Positions 51,301 through 59,525 of a stretch of 64,000 nucleotides of DNA are shown here, one piece after another (position 1 is the first letter of the stretch; each line of letters starts with the position of its first letter). The position numbers were made by a program, and so were the translations under genes. The notes beneath the pieces were generated by a model. It did no database searches. It was not told the DNA's origin and was given only the letters and a program-made list of their open reading frames with translations. This DNA is from a virus. The DNA lies in IMG/VR virus record IMGVR_UViG_3300026116_000005, positions 1 through 64,000 of that record; one strand, 5' to 3'.

Positions 51301-51980
51301 GCGCCCGCGCTGCCCTGTGCGCCCTGCGGGCCTTGTGCTCCACCCGGAGAACCCGCCGGACCCTGGGGGCCTTGGACCGTGCTCGCCGCTCCAACGACGC
51401 CCTGTGGGCCTTGTGATCCGGTCGCACCCTGAGCGCCTTGTGCGCCCGCAGCCCCTTGAGGCCCAGCCGTGCCGCTGCCCGTGCGCTTCAGTTCATCGAG
51501 AGCGTCTGCGACGTTGCTCGCGAGAATTCCCGAGACCGATTGAAAATCGACTTCCTTCGCATCGACATCTCCGACCGACCATCCGGTGTTGGTTCTCCTT
51601 AAGTAGCCGGTCCCAAGAATCGCCGCAATTTGCGCGAGCGACAAACTGAAGGGCTGCGCGCCAATGATGCCAGCCGCCGAAGTTTTATCGGCAGCATTTA
51701 GTATCGAACGACCCAGCTCTGTTGAAGGGAATGCCTTGGCTTGATTTGGGGTATTAAAATAAACCATCGAACCAGGCTGAGGATTCGATACGAGCGAGAG
51801 CGCATCGAGAATTGCGCTGTGCTCTTGAGAAACATCTCCAATGCCAAGCTTTTGACGAAAGTACGCCTGATTAAGAGCGATCTTTCTTCGAAAGTCGTCG
51901 ACCGTATCTTTCAGCGTGGGCTGTTGCGGCCCTGCCTGTTCAACAAGAGTGGTTCGAAGAATTTCGTAATCAGTCGCCAT
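48348..51980 (-). CDS. Giant fibre: collagen repeats, lectin-like and C1q-like domains
   Basis: The 1210-residue protein has an N-terminal virion-attachment part (1-160), three Gly-X-Y collagen segments rich in GPQG and GAQG (about 165-350, 471-573, 699-845) separated by two related beta domains (GDSFQFLF... and GDSHQFKF...), then a LamG/ConA-like domain ([20 protein letters not shown]; 873-1073) and a C1q-like end (about 1080-1210). This should form a long trimeric receptor-binding fibre. The collagen DNA is highly repetitive. Confidence 0.85.
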   Translation of the reverse strand: MATDYEILRTTLVEQAGPQQPTLKDTVDDFRRKIALNQAYFRQKLGIGDVSQEHSAILDALSLVSNPQPGSMVYFNTPNQAKAFPSTELGRSILNAADKTSAAGIIGAQPFSLSLAQIAAILGTGYLRRTNTGWSVGDVDAKEVDFQSVSGILASNVADALDELKRTGSGTAGPQGAAGAQGAQGATGSQGPQGVVGAASTVQGPQGPAGSPGGAQGPQGAQGSAGAQGAQGAQGPMGDMGYQGPQGNQGYQGEGGAQGVPGAQGSTGATGGAGPQGSTGSTGPQGPQGATGSGSQGAQGAAGSTGPQGATGSTGPQGSQGATGAAGSQGPQGSTGSQGSQGNQGLTGLYGGDSFQFLFSTSTTDSDPGSGYIRLDSATPADYAFIYASLYDESGTEVSGWLDSFDYHGAPTNHGIIKLTAVADNERYAVLIVTGDVEIKTGGYRKIGVIYTYSANNPFIDGEEVVMSFCYSGDPGPQGAQGPQGAQGSTGSTGPQGATGAASTVQGPQGATGSTGPQGSTGAAGPQGSTGSQGATGSTGPQGSTGAQGAQGATGSQGSQGNQGSQGNQGAQGYGLFGGDSHQFKFSNATSNSDPGSGNLNFDTLTPASYAHLYVSMYNEAGTDVSGWLNAFDDQGTSSNRGIIKVTAVSNNARWAILMLTGSVGTGSGGYKQLDVTYIASALNPFTNGEEVILSFVYSGNQGPQGAAGSTGPQGATGSAGPQGSTGSTGSQGNQGNQGATGSTGPQGPQGAASTVQGPQGATGSAGPQGSTGATGSTGPQGPQGATGSTGPQGAQGSTGAQGPQGTQGNQGNQGTQGNQGNQGNQGAASTVQGPQGAQGAQGASGGGGGGGGGTSFTYYDPNKPATSPSSLDDDFTDASLNARWTQLNSSGMTLTQADSLIKAVMTVHSGEKIQGIFQTLPSGDFSAVLRIAVNGSPAGDWRIGFLLGTNLVSAPTTSALVTWGIMRHSGSPNTTASILNYTNSTTFGSVVSESTLTDKIYDSVYLKVKRVGTTFTFWISLTGSGWIIFYSGTLAITVNQIGISFGVSNDASESPTPQFMVDFFRYFTSDPSYIGGLRTVGSGVQYGFSVTLVSNATLTSGADRLLAFDSVQTDPLSTWNTSTSTFTAPVTGIYSFSAGWAGDGSAMHYLTFYKNGSAIAGSRGIGTRMANSSIVLSLTAGDTVQVYGATDTTCTRYGAYTYFCGTWIA

Positions 51981-53098
51981 TAGAAATCAGCCGGAACGGA
52001 ATAGTATTCCAGGAGTATATTTGCAGTGAGTGTGAAGGTATAACTATAGGCCCCTCCAAATCCCTCTCCGTCAGGAGGTGTGACCGTCACGAGTGATCCA
52101 TTGCTAAAGACTCCGTTTATCTTAAATCCCTCAAACGCGACACTACCATTGTTTGTGAATGTGATCGTGATAGACGTGCCCTCATCCCAATCGTGCGTAT
52201 AGGTTTCATCACCAGAGCCCCGCGTATCATCGAAATCCCACCCCGAAGGAGAAGACACAACATGCGCTCCAGCGCCGTGCGTCGTGAGCGTGACGGTATG
52301 CGTTGGCACCTCTCCGGGGTTTACCGTGATCGTGACCTGGGACGGCGTCGCATCCCCAATGCTATCTCGCGCATCAAGCTGAAGAACGTAGGTTCCGGTG
52401 GCCGTGAAATGCATCCCGGTTCGAAGGGTGTTAACGTCATCAAAGATCACATCCGCCGGACCGCTCACCTTACTCCAAGTCACAACTGCGGGCTCGGGGA
52501 TTTCGTCGTCGGTTAAAGTTGCATCCGGCGATTCAAAATAAACCGAATCTCCATCGAGCGTAATGGTTTGGTCTTCCCCCGCATCAACGACCGGCACGTC
52601 ATTGTGAATGACAGTGATCGTTGTGGTGCCAAAGCCTTCTTTATCCCCATCTGACGCCACCAAGCGAAGAACGTAAGTACCGGGCACGGAGAAGTGCGCA
52701 GCGGTCGTCGGATTCGTTGGGTCATCGAAAACAACAGCTCCAGGTCCACTGTCAACCGACCACGCAAATGTAACAGTTCCGTTAGGAAGTCCGTCGTCCG
52801 TGACAGTGGGATTGAACACCACAAAATCGAATTCTCCGTTAGGGATATAAATAGGGGCATAGCTGCCAGCGATCACAACGGGAGGCTGATTGACAAAATC
52901 AAACCTAGGAACCGGCTCCGAAACAGGATCAGAGCAGCAAGCCCGGGATTGAGCTGGTCGACTGTATCTAACTTTGAATACACGCCCATCCACCGTAGGG
53001 GTAACGTCGATGTCGGCGCAGTCCTGCGGCAGTGGAATAGGCTGTGAAAACCCTTTCGCTGTCGCGAGATTCAGGGGGATGGGGCAAGGTTTATTCAC
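51980..53098 (-). CDS. PKD-repeat protein
   Basis: The GTG-started 372-residue protein has two PKD/REJ-like units ([17 protein letters not shown] at 70-160, [16 protein letters not shown] at 165-258) and a C-terminal beta domain ([17 protein letters not shown]). There is no signal peptide, so a virion appendage is likelier than secretion. It overlaps the giant fibre by one base. Confidence 0.7.
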   Translation of the reverse strand: MNKPCPIPLNLATAKGFSQPIPLPQDCADIDVTPTVDGRVFKVRYSRPAQSRACCSDPVSEPVPRFDFVNQPPVVIAGSYAPIYIPNGEFDFVVFNPTVTDDGLPNGTVTFAWSVDSGPGAVVFDDPTNPTTAAHFSVPGTYVLRLVASDGDKEGFGTTTITVIHNDVPVVDAGEDQTITLDGDSVYFESPDATLTDDEIPEPAVVTWSKVSGPADVIFDDVNTLRTGMHFTATGTYVLQLDARDSIGDATPSQVTITVNPGEVPTHTVTLTTHGAGAHVVSSPSGWDFDDTRGSGDETYTHDWDEGTSITITFTNNGSVAFEGFKINGVFSNGSLVTVTPPDGEGFGGAYSYTFTLTANILLEYYSVPADF

Positions 53099-53100
53099 GG

Positions 53101-53304
53101 TTAAATCGCCAGTGCCACGCCTTCATCAATGAGAAGACGACCGCCGCTTTGCAGGTTAAGAAACTCTCGATCTGAAGTGGGTGGAGCGGGTGGATTCGTC
53201 GACCAAACCACCTGGCCATTAACAACGGTTGAGACTGCATCAAATCCCTCGGGGATCGTTGCTCCGTCCATTGGATCGGGAAGTGCGTCGCATGGATTGC
53301 TCAT
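53101..53304 (-). CDS. Small hypothetical protein
   Basis: The 67 residues are Pro/Asp-rich (MSNPCDALPDPMDGATIPEG) with a short strand. It is ATGA-coupled to the receiver gene upstream. Family unknown. Confidence 0.6.
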   Translation of the reverse strand: MSNPCDALPDPMDGATIPEGFDAVSTVVNGQVVWSTNPPAPPTSDREFLNLQSGGRLLIDEGVALAI

Positions 53305-53735
53305 TTTTTATCGTTATATATTTCCTTGAATCCAAGACGGCGGAAGAGGTCGTCAATCGAACCATCCGCAAGGCCGGTAGGCTTTTCTATGAAAGCGACA
53401 ATAGAATACCCCTTCAGCTCTTCGCGCACTCTAGCGTCGATGTAACCCGAAAGAATGGATACGAGAATTTCTCTATCCAAATCGTATATATGTTTAAACA
53501 GGTCGATACCTCCCATCCCAGGGAGCTTTAGATCGATGATTGCTAAATCATAAACCCCAGGCCTAAAAGAGGCCAGTGCCGCCTCCGCATCTCCGAATGT
53601 TGAAACCGAAATGTTGTAGTTTTTAGTCCGATACTTGAAAGCGTATTGCACACCTTCGTCGTCTTCCACGAGAAGGATTTTCTTGGGGCGGGCCAGCGCC
53701 CGGATGTAATCGGCTTCTGTCTCGATGGTTTTCAT
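53301..53735 (-). CDS. Stand-alone response-regulator receiver domain
   Basis: The 144-residue protein is a CheY-like receiver: acidic pocket EDD (24-26), phosphoacceptor Asp68 in LAIIDLKLPGMGG, Ser96 in SILSGY and Lys118 in FIEKP. All active residues are present, so it should be phosphorylated by a host kinase or phosphodonor. There is no output domain. It lies among structural genes and is coupled to both neighbours by ATGA. Confidence 0.85.
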   Translation of the reverse strand: MKTIETEADYIRALARPKKILLVEDDEGVQYAFKYRTKNYNISVSTFGDAEAALASFRPGVYDLAIIDLKLPGMGGIDLFKHIYDLDREILVSILSGYIDARVREELKGYSIVAFIEKPTGLADGSIDDLFRRLGFKEIYNDKK

Positions 53736-54097
53736 TTCTTCGAGAAGTAATGCTCAAGAAGCCAGGAAACAATTGCTGGGCCAAAAAGAGTGATAATCGC
53801 TCCGATGATGACCAGGGGGCTCTTCACTTTTGCCACTAATATATCAAATCGACGGTCCCAACCATCCAGCCGTTTATTCACGCCTTGGACTTCTTTTTTC
53901 AGTCTTTCGAGTTCTTCATTTTGATCCACGACAGCATTGTTTAACGCCAAGGTTTGATCGTTGTTCCACTCAATCGCTTGGTGCAGCTCAGAATTTTTCC
54001 GGGCGATGTACGCGTCGGTTGGGTCCATTTTCGCCAGTTCGTACTCATCTATTTTATGAGGAAAAACCGGCACGCTTCTGAGCCGTTCAAGTGGCAT
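53732..54097 (-). CDS. Coiled-coil protein with C-terminal membrane helix
   Basis: The 121 residues have a long coiled coil (QNEELERLKKEVQGVNKRLD) and a C-terminal membrane helix (PLVIIGAIITLFGPAIVSW). It could be a spanin or holin-associated protein, or a tail-anchored signalling partner of the receiver encoded next to it. Confidence 0.6.
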   Translation of the reverse strand: MPLERLRSVPVFPHKIDEYELAKMDPTDAYIARKNSELHQAIEWNNDQTLALNNAVVDQNEELERLKKEVQGVNKRLDGWDRRFDILVAKVKSPLVIIGAIITLFGPAIVSWLLEHYFSKK

Positions 54098-54099
54098 GT

Positions 54100-55203
54100 T
54101 TATGCGGGCGTGACCTGTGTGACTGCGGCGGCTGGCGTCGCCGAAACAACGGGGGCTGGAGAAGGATTCAAAACGTTAGCGAGTTTTTTCGCCTGCTGAA
54201 CAATGTAGCTTTTATCTATATTGTCTTCGGCCTCCTCGATAATCGTTTTGTGCGCGGCGTCCAAATTATCCGCCTGGTAGTTTTTCGTGAGATCAGCGGC
54301 AGCGGCGGGATTATCCACCTTCTGTTCGGCAATTGATTGAACGGTTTTCTGGAGCGTCGTGTCGCTCTGTTTTGCGCGCCAAAGGAGGATGGCTACGCCA
54401 GCGATGATAAGAAGAATTGCGCCACCGACCACCCATAGAAACCAGGGCTGAGAGACGATAAATCCAGAGCCGATAAGAACGAGGCTCCCGGCCCACGCAG
54501 CGATGCCTTTTTTGATGACGGTGAGTCCGCCTGTTCCAAAGGAAAGCCAAACCAGAACGCCGGTGCCCACAACGCCGAGAATTCCAGCGATCACGAGAAT
54601 TCGAGCCGTCCACTGCTGAAGACTCTTTCGGTGCGCGTCGTTGATCTCTTTGATCTTCGCATTCAGCGAATCGATCACCTTTTGGTTTGCGGCCTGGTTC
54701 TTAACCAGCTCGTCATCCTTGGCGGATATTTTCGCCGCGAGATCAGTGCGAAGCTGATCGTTCTGTGCGCGTAATTTTCCAACGTCCTCGCTCGCCTTGG
54801 TCGCAGCGGCAACGGCGGTATCATACGCCTTGGAGGCTTCTGCGGTCTTGCCTTGATCGAAGAGAGAGGCGCGATCCTGCGCGGCTTTAAGCGCAATCAA
54901 ATCTGGATCAACACCCAGCTCTTTGAGAGCAACGTCAATCTCCCGGCTGATGACCTGGAGCGAAATTGGGTCGGTGTTCTTTTTATTGTAGTCCCGAATC
55001 ACATACAGCGAAGCCGCCGTTCGAGCGCCCTGCGCTTTCACAGCGGTCTCGACAGCTTGATTTTTATCCGCGAGAGACTGTTCGCTATTCCTGATTTCCC
55101 CCAGCGGAGTCGCCCCGGCCACAGGCGCAGCTTTCGGCGTTGTCTTGCACGAGGGCGCTAGGGACGCGAGCGCCAAGAGGAGGATGATCTTCAATCGGTA
55201 CAT
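54100..55203 (-). CDS. Large lipoprotein with coiled coil and membrane helices
   Basis: The 367-residue precursor has a lipobox (LASLAPSC, Cys19), a long Ala/Lys/Glu coiled coil (residues 60-195) and three membrane helices (about 205-285), then a polar tail. Such a mix suggests an envelope-spanning protein, perhaps spanin-like. The first 119 bases overlap the upstream gene in another frame. Confidence 0.65.
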   Translation of the reverse strand: MYRLKIILLLALASLAPSCKTTPKAAPVAGATPLGEIRNSEQSLADKNQAVETAVKAQGARTAASLYVIRDYNKKNTDPISLQVISREIDVALKELGVDPDLIALKAAQDRASLFDQGKTAEASKAYDTAVAAATKASEDVGKLRAQNDQLRTDLAAKISAKDDELVKNQAANQKVIDSLNAKIKEINDAHRKSLQQWTARILVIAGILGVVGTGVLVWLSFGTGGLTVIKKGIAAWAGSLVLIGSGFIVSQPWFLWVVGGAILLIIAGVAILLWRAKQSDTTLQKTVQSIAEQKVDNPAAAADLTKNYQADNLDAAHKTIIEEAEDNIDKSYIVQQAKKLANVLNPSPAPVVSATPAAAVTQVTPA

Positions 55204-55585
55204 CGATAAGGATGGGCGCGAGGCCCTTTTGAACGGACAACGGAACGGGGTTCGTATCGAAGTGGAAAAGGTCTTCAGCCACCCGATAAACGTTCACTGG
55301 AATATCTTGGTTGAGAATATCGATCCAACCTTGCTCAAAAGCGATAAACCGGGGATCGCTCTTATCCATCTTCACCGACTGCTCACCATCTGGAATTAGC
55401 TTTCGCATATTCCTTTTTCGAGTGGCGTGCAGGTCTTTGACGTGACCTTCCAGCAGTCTGATATTTTTTGCGATGGCGTGGTTGGCCATCGGCTCGAAAT
55501 CATACGGCACAAGCTTCCCGTCCTTTATATATCCGTCACATTGAATGAGGGCCTGATGCAAAGCGAAGATGACGTAATTTCTCAT
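55085..55585 (-). CDS. Conserved phage protein with long overlap
   Basis: The 166 residues include RNYVIFALHQALIQCDGY and AIAKNIRLLEGHVKDL, then VNVYRVAEDLFHFDTNPVPL. This order matches a phage protein type I have seen near head genes. The last 39 codons overlap the lipoprotein gene and look disordered (Pro/Gly/Ala-rich). Confidence 0.6.
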   Translation of the reverse strand: MRNYVIFALHQALIQCDGYIKDGKLVPYDFEPMANHAIAKNIRLLEGHVKDLHATRKRNMRKLIPDGEQSVKMDKSDPRFIAFEQGWIDILNQDIPVNVYRVAEDLFHFDTNPVPLSVQKGLAPILIDVPIEDHPPLGARVPSALVQDNAESCACGRGDSAGGNQE

Positions 55586-55586
55586 T

Positions 55587-56684
55587 TTAAGCTGGCTGCG
55601 CTGCGGCGATGATGTCGAATTTGTCGTCGGTCTCGTCGTATCTAACTTTTAGATACGTTGTTTTATTTGCAGTCGCATTCACCGTAAGTGATGCAACGAT
55701 GTCGGTGAAGCGATACTTTGTGCCGAGGGAAAGAGTAAATCCGCCAGTCGCGTTCTGGCGGATTCTGAACGTTAACTCCTGGCCGTCGATTGCGCCGGTG
55801 GGATTTCCTAACGTTCGGTTATCGGTGATCGTAACCTCCCCGATTGAACCGGGGATAAATTGGGTGGCATCGACGGCGATGGTTGCCGCGTCCGTCAGCT
55901 CGATGACTCCAGTCGGATCAAGCGTGCCATAATCAATCGACGATCCCGTGGATTTCAGAAACGTTCCCGCTGTGCTGCGAGGCTTCCGAACCCAGTCGGT
56001 GCCATCGAAGTAAATGAGATCACCTTCAACCGGAGTGGCCGGAGGGGCAAGGTAATCCGTGCCTGGAACCGCGATAGAAAGAACACCGCTAATCGTGGTG
56101 TTCTTAAGAATGCCGTTATCGAGAGCGCCTAACGCTTGCTCGTTCGTGAGCGTCCCATCGCCTTGCTGGACGATATATTTCGCGCCAACCGGAGCTGAGG
56201 TTGTTGGGCTGGCAATGGTGATCGTAACGTCGTCGCCGGTGTGCGAGACGGTTGCTCCAACGAAGTTGAGGGACGCGAGGGCCGTGGAGATGTTTGAGCC
56301 ATTATCTTTTAAAGTGATGTGACCAGACGCATCCGTGATTCCAAATCCCGCGAGCGTGGTCGGAGTTCCTGTGATCGTCTCCCAATACTGTGTGCCCGTA
56401 TGGTTCGCGCGGTTGAGAAAATAATCGATCCCATGACCAGAATCAGAAGTCTGGTGGCCTTGGGTGTCCGCAAAAAGAACGACGTTACCGATGGCAGACG
56501 AGTCTGGCCCGATCATATCACCAGCACCAACAGTGAGCTGGATGAATGATTTGAGCGTGCTGACTTTGCATTTCAGACTGGTGAGCGCGCTATATGGATA
56601 GCGAACAACGTATAGAAGATCGTCGTCGCCAAGTTCAAACGCCTCATCCAATTCATCGAGCAATCTCGGCTCTTCGTCGGCCAT
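55587..56684 (-). CDS. Putative head fibre or tail appendage protein
   Basis: The 365-residue protein has an acidic start (EEPRLLDELDEAFELGDDDLL), a beta-rich body with Gly/Thr/Ser repeats (GTFLKSTGSSIDYGTLDPTG) and a C-terminal jelly-roll-like section (GQELTFRIRQNATGGFTLSL). It has a real Shine-Dalgarno site (GAAGGA, seven bases). It follows the capsid gene's terminator. Confidence 0.6.
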   Translation of the reverse strand: MADEEPRLLDELDEAFELGDDDLLYVVRYPYSALTSLKCKVSTLKSFIQLTVGAGDMIGPDSSAIGNVVLFADTQGHQTSDSGHGIDYFLNRANHTGTQYWETITGTPTTLAGFGITDASGHITLKDNGSNISTALASLNFVGATVSHTGDDVTITIASPTTSAPVGAKYIVQQGDGTLTNEQALGALDNGILKNTTISGVLSIAVPGTDYLAPPATPVEGDLIYFDGTDWVRKPRSTAGTFLKSTGSSIDYGTLDPTGVIELTDAATIAVDATQFIPGSIGEVTITDNRTLGNPTGAIDGQELTFRIRQNATGGFTLSLGTKYRFTDIVASLTVNATANKTTYLKVRYDETDDKFDIIAAAQPA

Positions 56685-56704
56685 GGTAATTCCTTCGTTT
56701 AATC

Positions 56705-56744
56705 AATAAAGCCCGTCCCCGGATATTTCCAGTGACGGGCTCTT
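56705..56744 (-). terminator. Intrinsic terminator of the capsid gene
   Basis: GCCCGTC (56711-56717) and GACGGGC (56734-56740) pair perfectly; on the minus strand TTTATT follows. It separates the capsid gene from the downstream structural genes. Confidence 0.75.
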
Positions 56745-56767
56745 TATGCCTAGCTCAACGCGAACGG

Positions 56768-57994
56768 TTAACCGCCAAGATCGGTGTTGCAGGACACGAG
56801 GCCAAGCGTGTCGGCGCAACGCGTATAGAGGAAGGGAATGACGCCGTGCGGCACGATTGGCTGAATCGCGCGCTCCAGCTCCCAAATGAACTGGCCGAAG
56901 TCGCGGTACTTGTTACACGCGAGGTCTTGCGGGTTGATCCATTCCATTTGGCCAGGAGCCGCAATAGACGGCCACTCCATATCACCAATCTTGGTGAGGC
57001 GGGTTGGCGTCAGGTAGCGGAAGGCACCCTTCGAGATCAGGAAGCCCACTTCGTAAGGAGCGGTCTTCCAAGCCGGGTTGATGACGTTCTTCGCCTGACC
57101 GAAGGTCGGGGAGTTATCGACAATATATGGCTCAATAAAGATCGGGTTGCCGTTTCCGTCGACCGAGGAGAAGCGCAGCGGCTTCGGGTCGATACCGATG
57201 CGCAGACCGCGATAAAGCGGCTGGAACGCATAAGACCACAATTGATTGAGGGCTTCCTTGTTACCGCCGGTGACGGCAGCGCGGAAGTTCTCAATCGTCG
57301 GGTCTTCATCGCGCCATTTGTTAACCTGCGCGGAACCAGCGATCACGATGAAGTTTTCATCAGCACCATCACCGAAGGTCTGGATGTTGTTGAAATCGTA
57401 GCGGAGAACGTCCGCGAGGCCTTCGAGCGTTTTGAACGTCATCGCGGCGGTTGGGACACCCTGGCCGAAATTCGTGTTGGTCTGATTTTCACCGCCAACC
57501 AAATTGCCATCGATGGTGCCGTTTGCCTTCGCGACGTACTTCAGACCGGACAGGTCCAAAAGATTGATGCGGCGGTCAGCAAGGACAATTTCCTTGTTGG
57601 CGGCGCGCTGCGCGAGCGTGGCGGCTTGGTAGCCCTGCTCAACGACGATACGAGCGCCCTTAACGCAAACAAGGGGAGACTCGCCGCGAAGATTGCCGAG
57701 CACCGTGGTGAACTCGCTTTGACCAAACTGCGCCTGGGGTCCGACAGTTCCGCAAGCCTGGGTGGCGGCAGTGACGGCGGGACGGGTGAGCGAGTGGCCG
57801 GTGACAACGCGATCCATGATAAGCGTGCGGATCGTGTCGCCCTGATAGTTCGGGAACGTGCCAGCTTCGAAGACAGAAGCGTAGGGGTCGTTCTTAGCGT
57901 TGTTCTGAGCCATTTCCCAGGTGAGCTGGGGAATCTGAGTAGCGATTGCCGCCGCGAAATCGGACGGTTGAAGATCGCAAGTTGGGAGTGCCAT
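56768..57994 (-). CDS. Major capsid-like protein
   Basis: The 408-residue protein has features of phage major head proteins: QLTWEMAQNNAKNDPYASV, GDTIRTLIMDRVV, and a C-terminal half with NPIFIEPYIVDNSPTFG and APYEVGFLISKGAFRYL. It sits alone between a 390-base leader and a strong terminator, which suits very high expression. The HK97-fold assignment is by resemblance and context. Confidence 0.7.
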   Translation of the reverse strand: MALPTCDLQPSDFAAAIATQIPQLTWEMAQNNAKNDPYASVFEAGTFPNYQGDTIRTLIMDRVVTGHSLTRPAVTAATQACGTVGPQAQFGQSEFTTVLGNLRGESPLVCVKGARIVVEQGYQAATLAQRAANKEIVLADRRINLLDLSGLKYVAKANGTIDGNLVGGENQTNTNFGQGVPTAAMTFKTLEGLADVLRYDFNNIQTFGDGADENFIVIAGSAQVNKWRDEDPTIENFRAAVTGGNKEALNQLWSYAFQPLYRGLRIGIDPKPLRFSSVDGNGNPIFIEPYIVDNSPTFGQAKNVINPAWKTAPYEVGFLISKGAFRYLTPTRLTKIGDMEWPSIAAPGQMEWINPQDLACNKYRDFGQFIWELERAIQPIVPHGVIPFLYTRCADTLGLVSCNTDLGG

Positions 57995-58386
57995 GGGAGT
58001 AAGTAGCTAACGAGTTTTTGGTTTCGGTAGCCTACGCGCCCAAGCGTTCGCTGCGGGTCTCGCTTCAGCCACCAAGATGAACGAAAGATGTATTCAAAGC
58101 GCGGATACGCTCGGAATGAAAACACTTTGGTTTCTTGGCTGAGGAGAACCCTGATTTTACAGCCGTGCCCGGTGACGAACCGTGCGATGTAGGGGAGCCC
58201 CTACTACGTCCTAACGGGGAAGTACCTACACGCCCTTAACAAAATCATGCAAGCAAATCTTACTTGTCCTCTTGCAAATTATCGTAAAAGGTAAGGCCAG
58301 TTAATTGATCGAGCCGCCAAAAGTCTGCATATTGATGATGATTAGGCGGTGGGTGATCGAGAGCTTCCTGAGCCCGCCTATTCGCG
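57995..58386 (-). other. Long leader of the capsid gene
   Basis: About 390 bases without a credible gene precede the capsid ATG. It contains a perfect GTAGGGG/CCCCTAC palindrome near 58188-58203, repeated CCGTGC strings and a 9-bp hairpin GAGCCCGCC/GGCGGGCTC (58370-58378, 58390-58398) at its upstream edge covering the stop of the preceding gene. It probably holds the late capsid promoter and RNA structure. Confidence 0.55.
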
Positions 58387-58743
58387 TTAGGCGGGCTCAA
58401 CCTTTTTAATCAGGACATCAATCCCCTCTTCGCCCGGAGGCACGATCTTAAGGATCACTCGCTCATCAATGACCCACTTTCGGGAATCGTCCAGCGGCAT
58501 CGACAAGGCAATCCAGGATGGTAGAGAGAGCCCCGTCGAGGTCGCGATTCCTCTCGTCTGATATTCGAACAATAGCTGTGACTCGATACTTCGGGTGATT
58601 TTTTCCATCACCTCGGCGTACTCTTTTTTTGTGAACGTTCTTGGCGTTCCGTTCGTTACCGCGAGCTGCTTGCTGTTCTTGAACGACGGGATGTGACCCA
58701 CTCCCCGGATCGAGATTTTTATGGGTTGAGCTGGCAATTCCAT
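58387..58743 (-). CDS. RusA-like resolvase region, frame A
   Basis: The 118-residue frame has RusA-like ends: an N-terminal GHIPSFKNSKQLAV and a C-terminal LDDSRKWVIDERVILK with PPGEEGIDVLI. The middle lacks the RusA catalytic aspartates, which appear in the -1 frame at 58466-58795. I believe frame-A-like proteins exist in other phages, from memory. An A7 run (58624-58630) and an A6 run (58599-58604) lie upstream of the switch point. Confidence 0.6.
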   Translation of the reverse strand: MELPAQPIKISIRGVGHIPSFKNSKQLAVTNGTPRTFTKKEYAEVMEKITRSIESQLLFEYQTRGIATSTGLSLPSWIALSMPLDDSRKWVIDERVILKIVPPGEEGIDVLIKKVEPA

Positions 58744-58795
58744 ATCCGGGTTTCGAAAGAATTTTAGCTAAGTCTTCCGGCCTCATGCTGCACAA
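58466..58795 (-). CDS. RusA-like resolvase region, frame B
   Basis: This frame, -1 relative to frame A, encodes VTAIVRISDERNRDLDGALS and TILDCLVDAAGR, the central RusA motif with the RDLD aspartates that cut Holliday junctions. Upstream it is low-quality sequence (QEQQAARGNERNAKNVHKK). It can be reached from frame A by a -1 slip at the A7 run, or may start on its own at 58795 or 58786. Which product is made is unknown. Confidence 0.45.
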   Translation of the reverse strand: MCSMRPEDLAKILSKPGYGIASSTHKNLDPGSGSHPVVQEQQAARGNERNAKNVHKKRVRRGDGKNHPKYRVTAIVRISDERNRDLDGALSTILDCLVDAAGRFPKVGH

Positions 58796-59525
58796 GTTTT
58801 TCCCGGACGATAATTTGAGCAGACTCGTCTTTCACGCCGTGCAAGAAAACAGGCAGGCCCTTCACACCCTTGAGAAGGTGATCGCTAGGGTATTCACGAA
58901 TTGAATACAATTCATCTTCGACAATGCTTTTCTTCCGGTAGTCCGAAAAGATCAGCGGCGTGGCTCGCATTCTCCCAGCTAAGGTCTTGGCGTGAAAAAT
59001 GTCCCACGGATGCATCGAGGGGGACATGTAGAAATTTGGAATCTCTTTCTGGATGTGGGTAGAAACTAGGCAGTTTCCATTCAGGTGTGGGGTCCTAAAT
59101 TGCGACTGAGAAATCCAGTGACCAAGAATGAGCTGGCTTCCCGAGTACCAGTCTTTCTGAAGCTTCGCGATCCAGTCCTTATCGAGCGGCACGCAGTCGG
59201 CCTCAAAGAAAAGAGCCGCATCGTAGTCCCAAATTTTTCGCTTAACCATACTCGTGACGTGGGCAAGCGAATCGAAAAAAAGATCATTACATCCAGCGGG
59301 CCATCCGGCAGTGTTGTGCCTGGAATGATATAGATGCACCTCCTCAAATTTCTTCGTGAGATAAAGATAGGTGCCCATGTCGTCCTGTGTATCGTACCGA
59401 TAGGCGATCATGAAGTCCGCATGTTCGGACTTCTTTGGCTCGATGTCAGCAATCAACCTGGCGAGCTTCATCGCCATCAATCGGTCCCCGGCGTAGCACT
59501 GCAAAACCAGCAAGAGTTTTTTCAT
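58764..59525 (-). CDS. Glycosyltransferase-like protein
   Basis: The 253 residues look GT-A-like: MKKLLLVLQCYAGDRLMAMK, then WDYDAALFFEADCVPLDKDW with a DxD-type acidic cluster, and a C-terminal domain with FSDYRKKSIVEDELYSIREY. It likely transfers a sugar from a nucleotide sugar in the cytoplasm. ATGA-coupled to the next glycosyltransferase upstream. Confidence 0.7.
   Translation of the reverse strand: MKKLLLVLQCYAGDRLMAMKLARLIADIEPKKSEHADFMIAYRYDTQDDMGTYLYLTKKFEEVHLYHSRHNTAGWPAGCNDLFFDSLAHVTSMVKRKIWDYDAALFFEADCVPLDKDWIAKLQKDWYSGSQLILGHWISQSQFRTPHLNGNCLVSTHIQKEIPNFYMSPSMHPWDIFHAKTLAGRMRATPLIFSDYRKKSIVEDELYSIREYPSDHLLKGVKGLPVFLHGVKDESAQIIVREKLVQHEAGRLS

Noticed and set aside
49301-51649. Several long Arg/Ala-rich frames inside the collagen gene on both strands
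   Set aside because: They are shadows caused by the Gly-X-Y codon repeats and high GC, with no independent start signals.
48348-51980. CRISPR-like repetition in the collagen region
   Set aside because: The repeats are codon-level Gly-X-Y repeats in one open frame, not constant repeats with unique spacers.
56732-58006. 424-codon plus-strand frame opposite the capsid gene
   Set aside because: Antisense frame left open by biased codon use in a highly expressed gene; no motif is visible and it ignores the capsid terminator.
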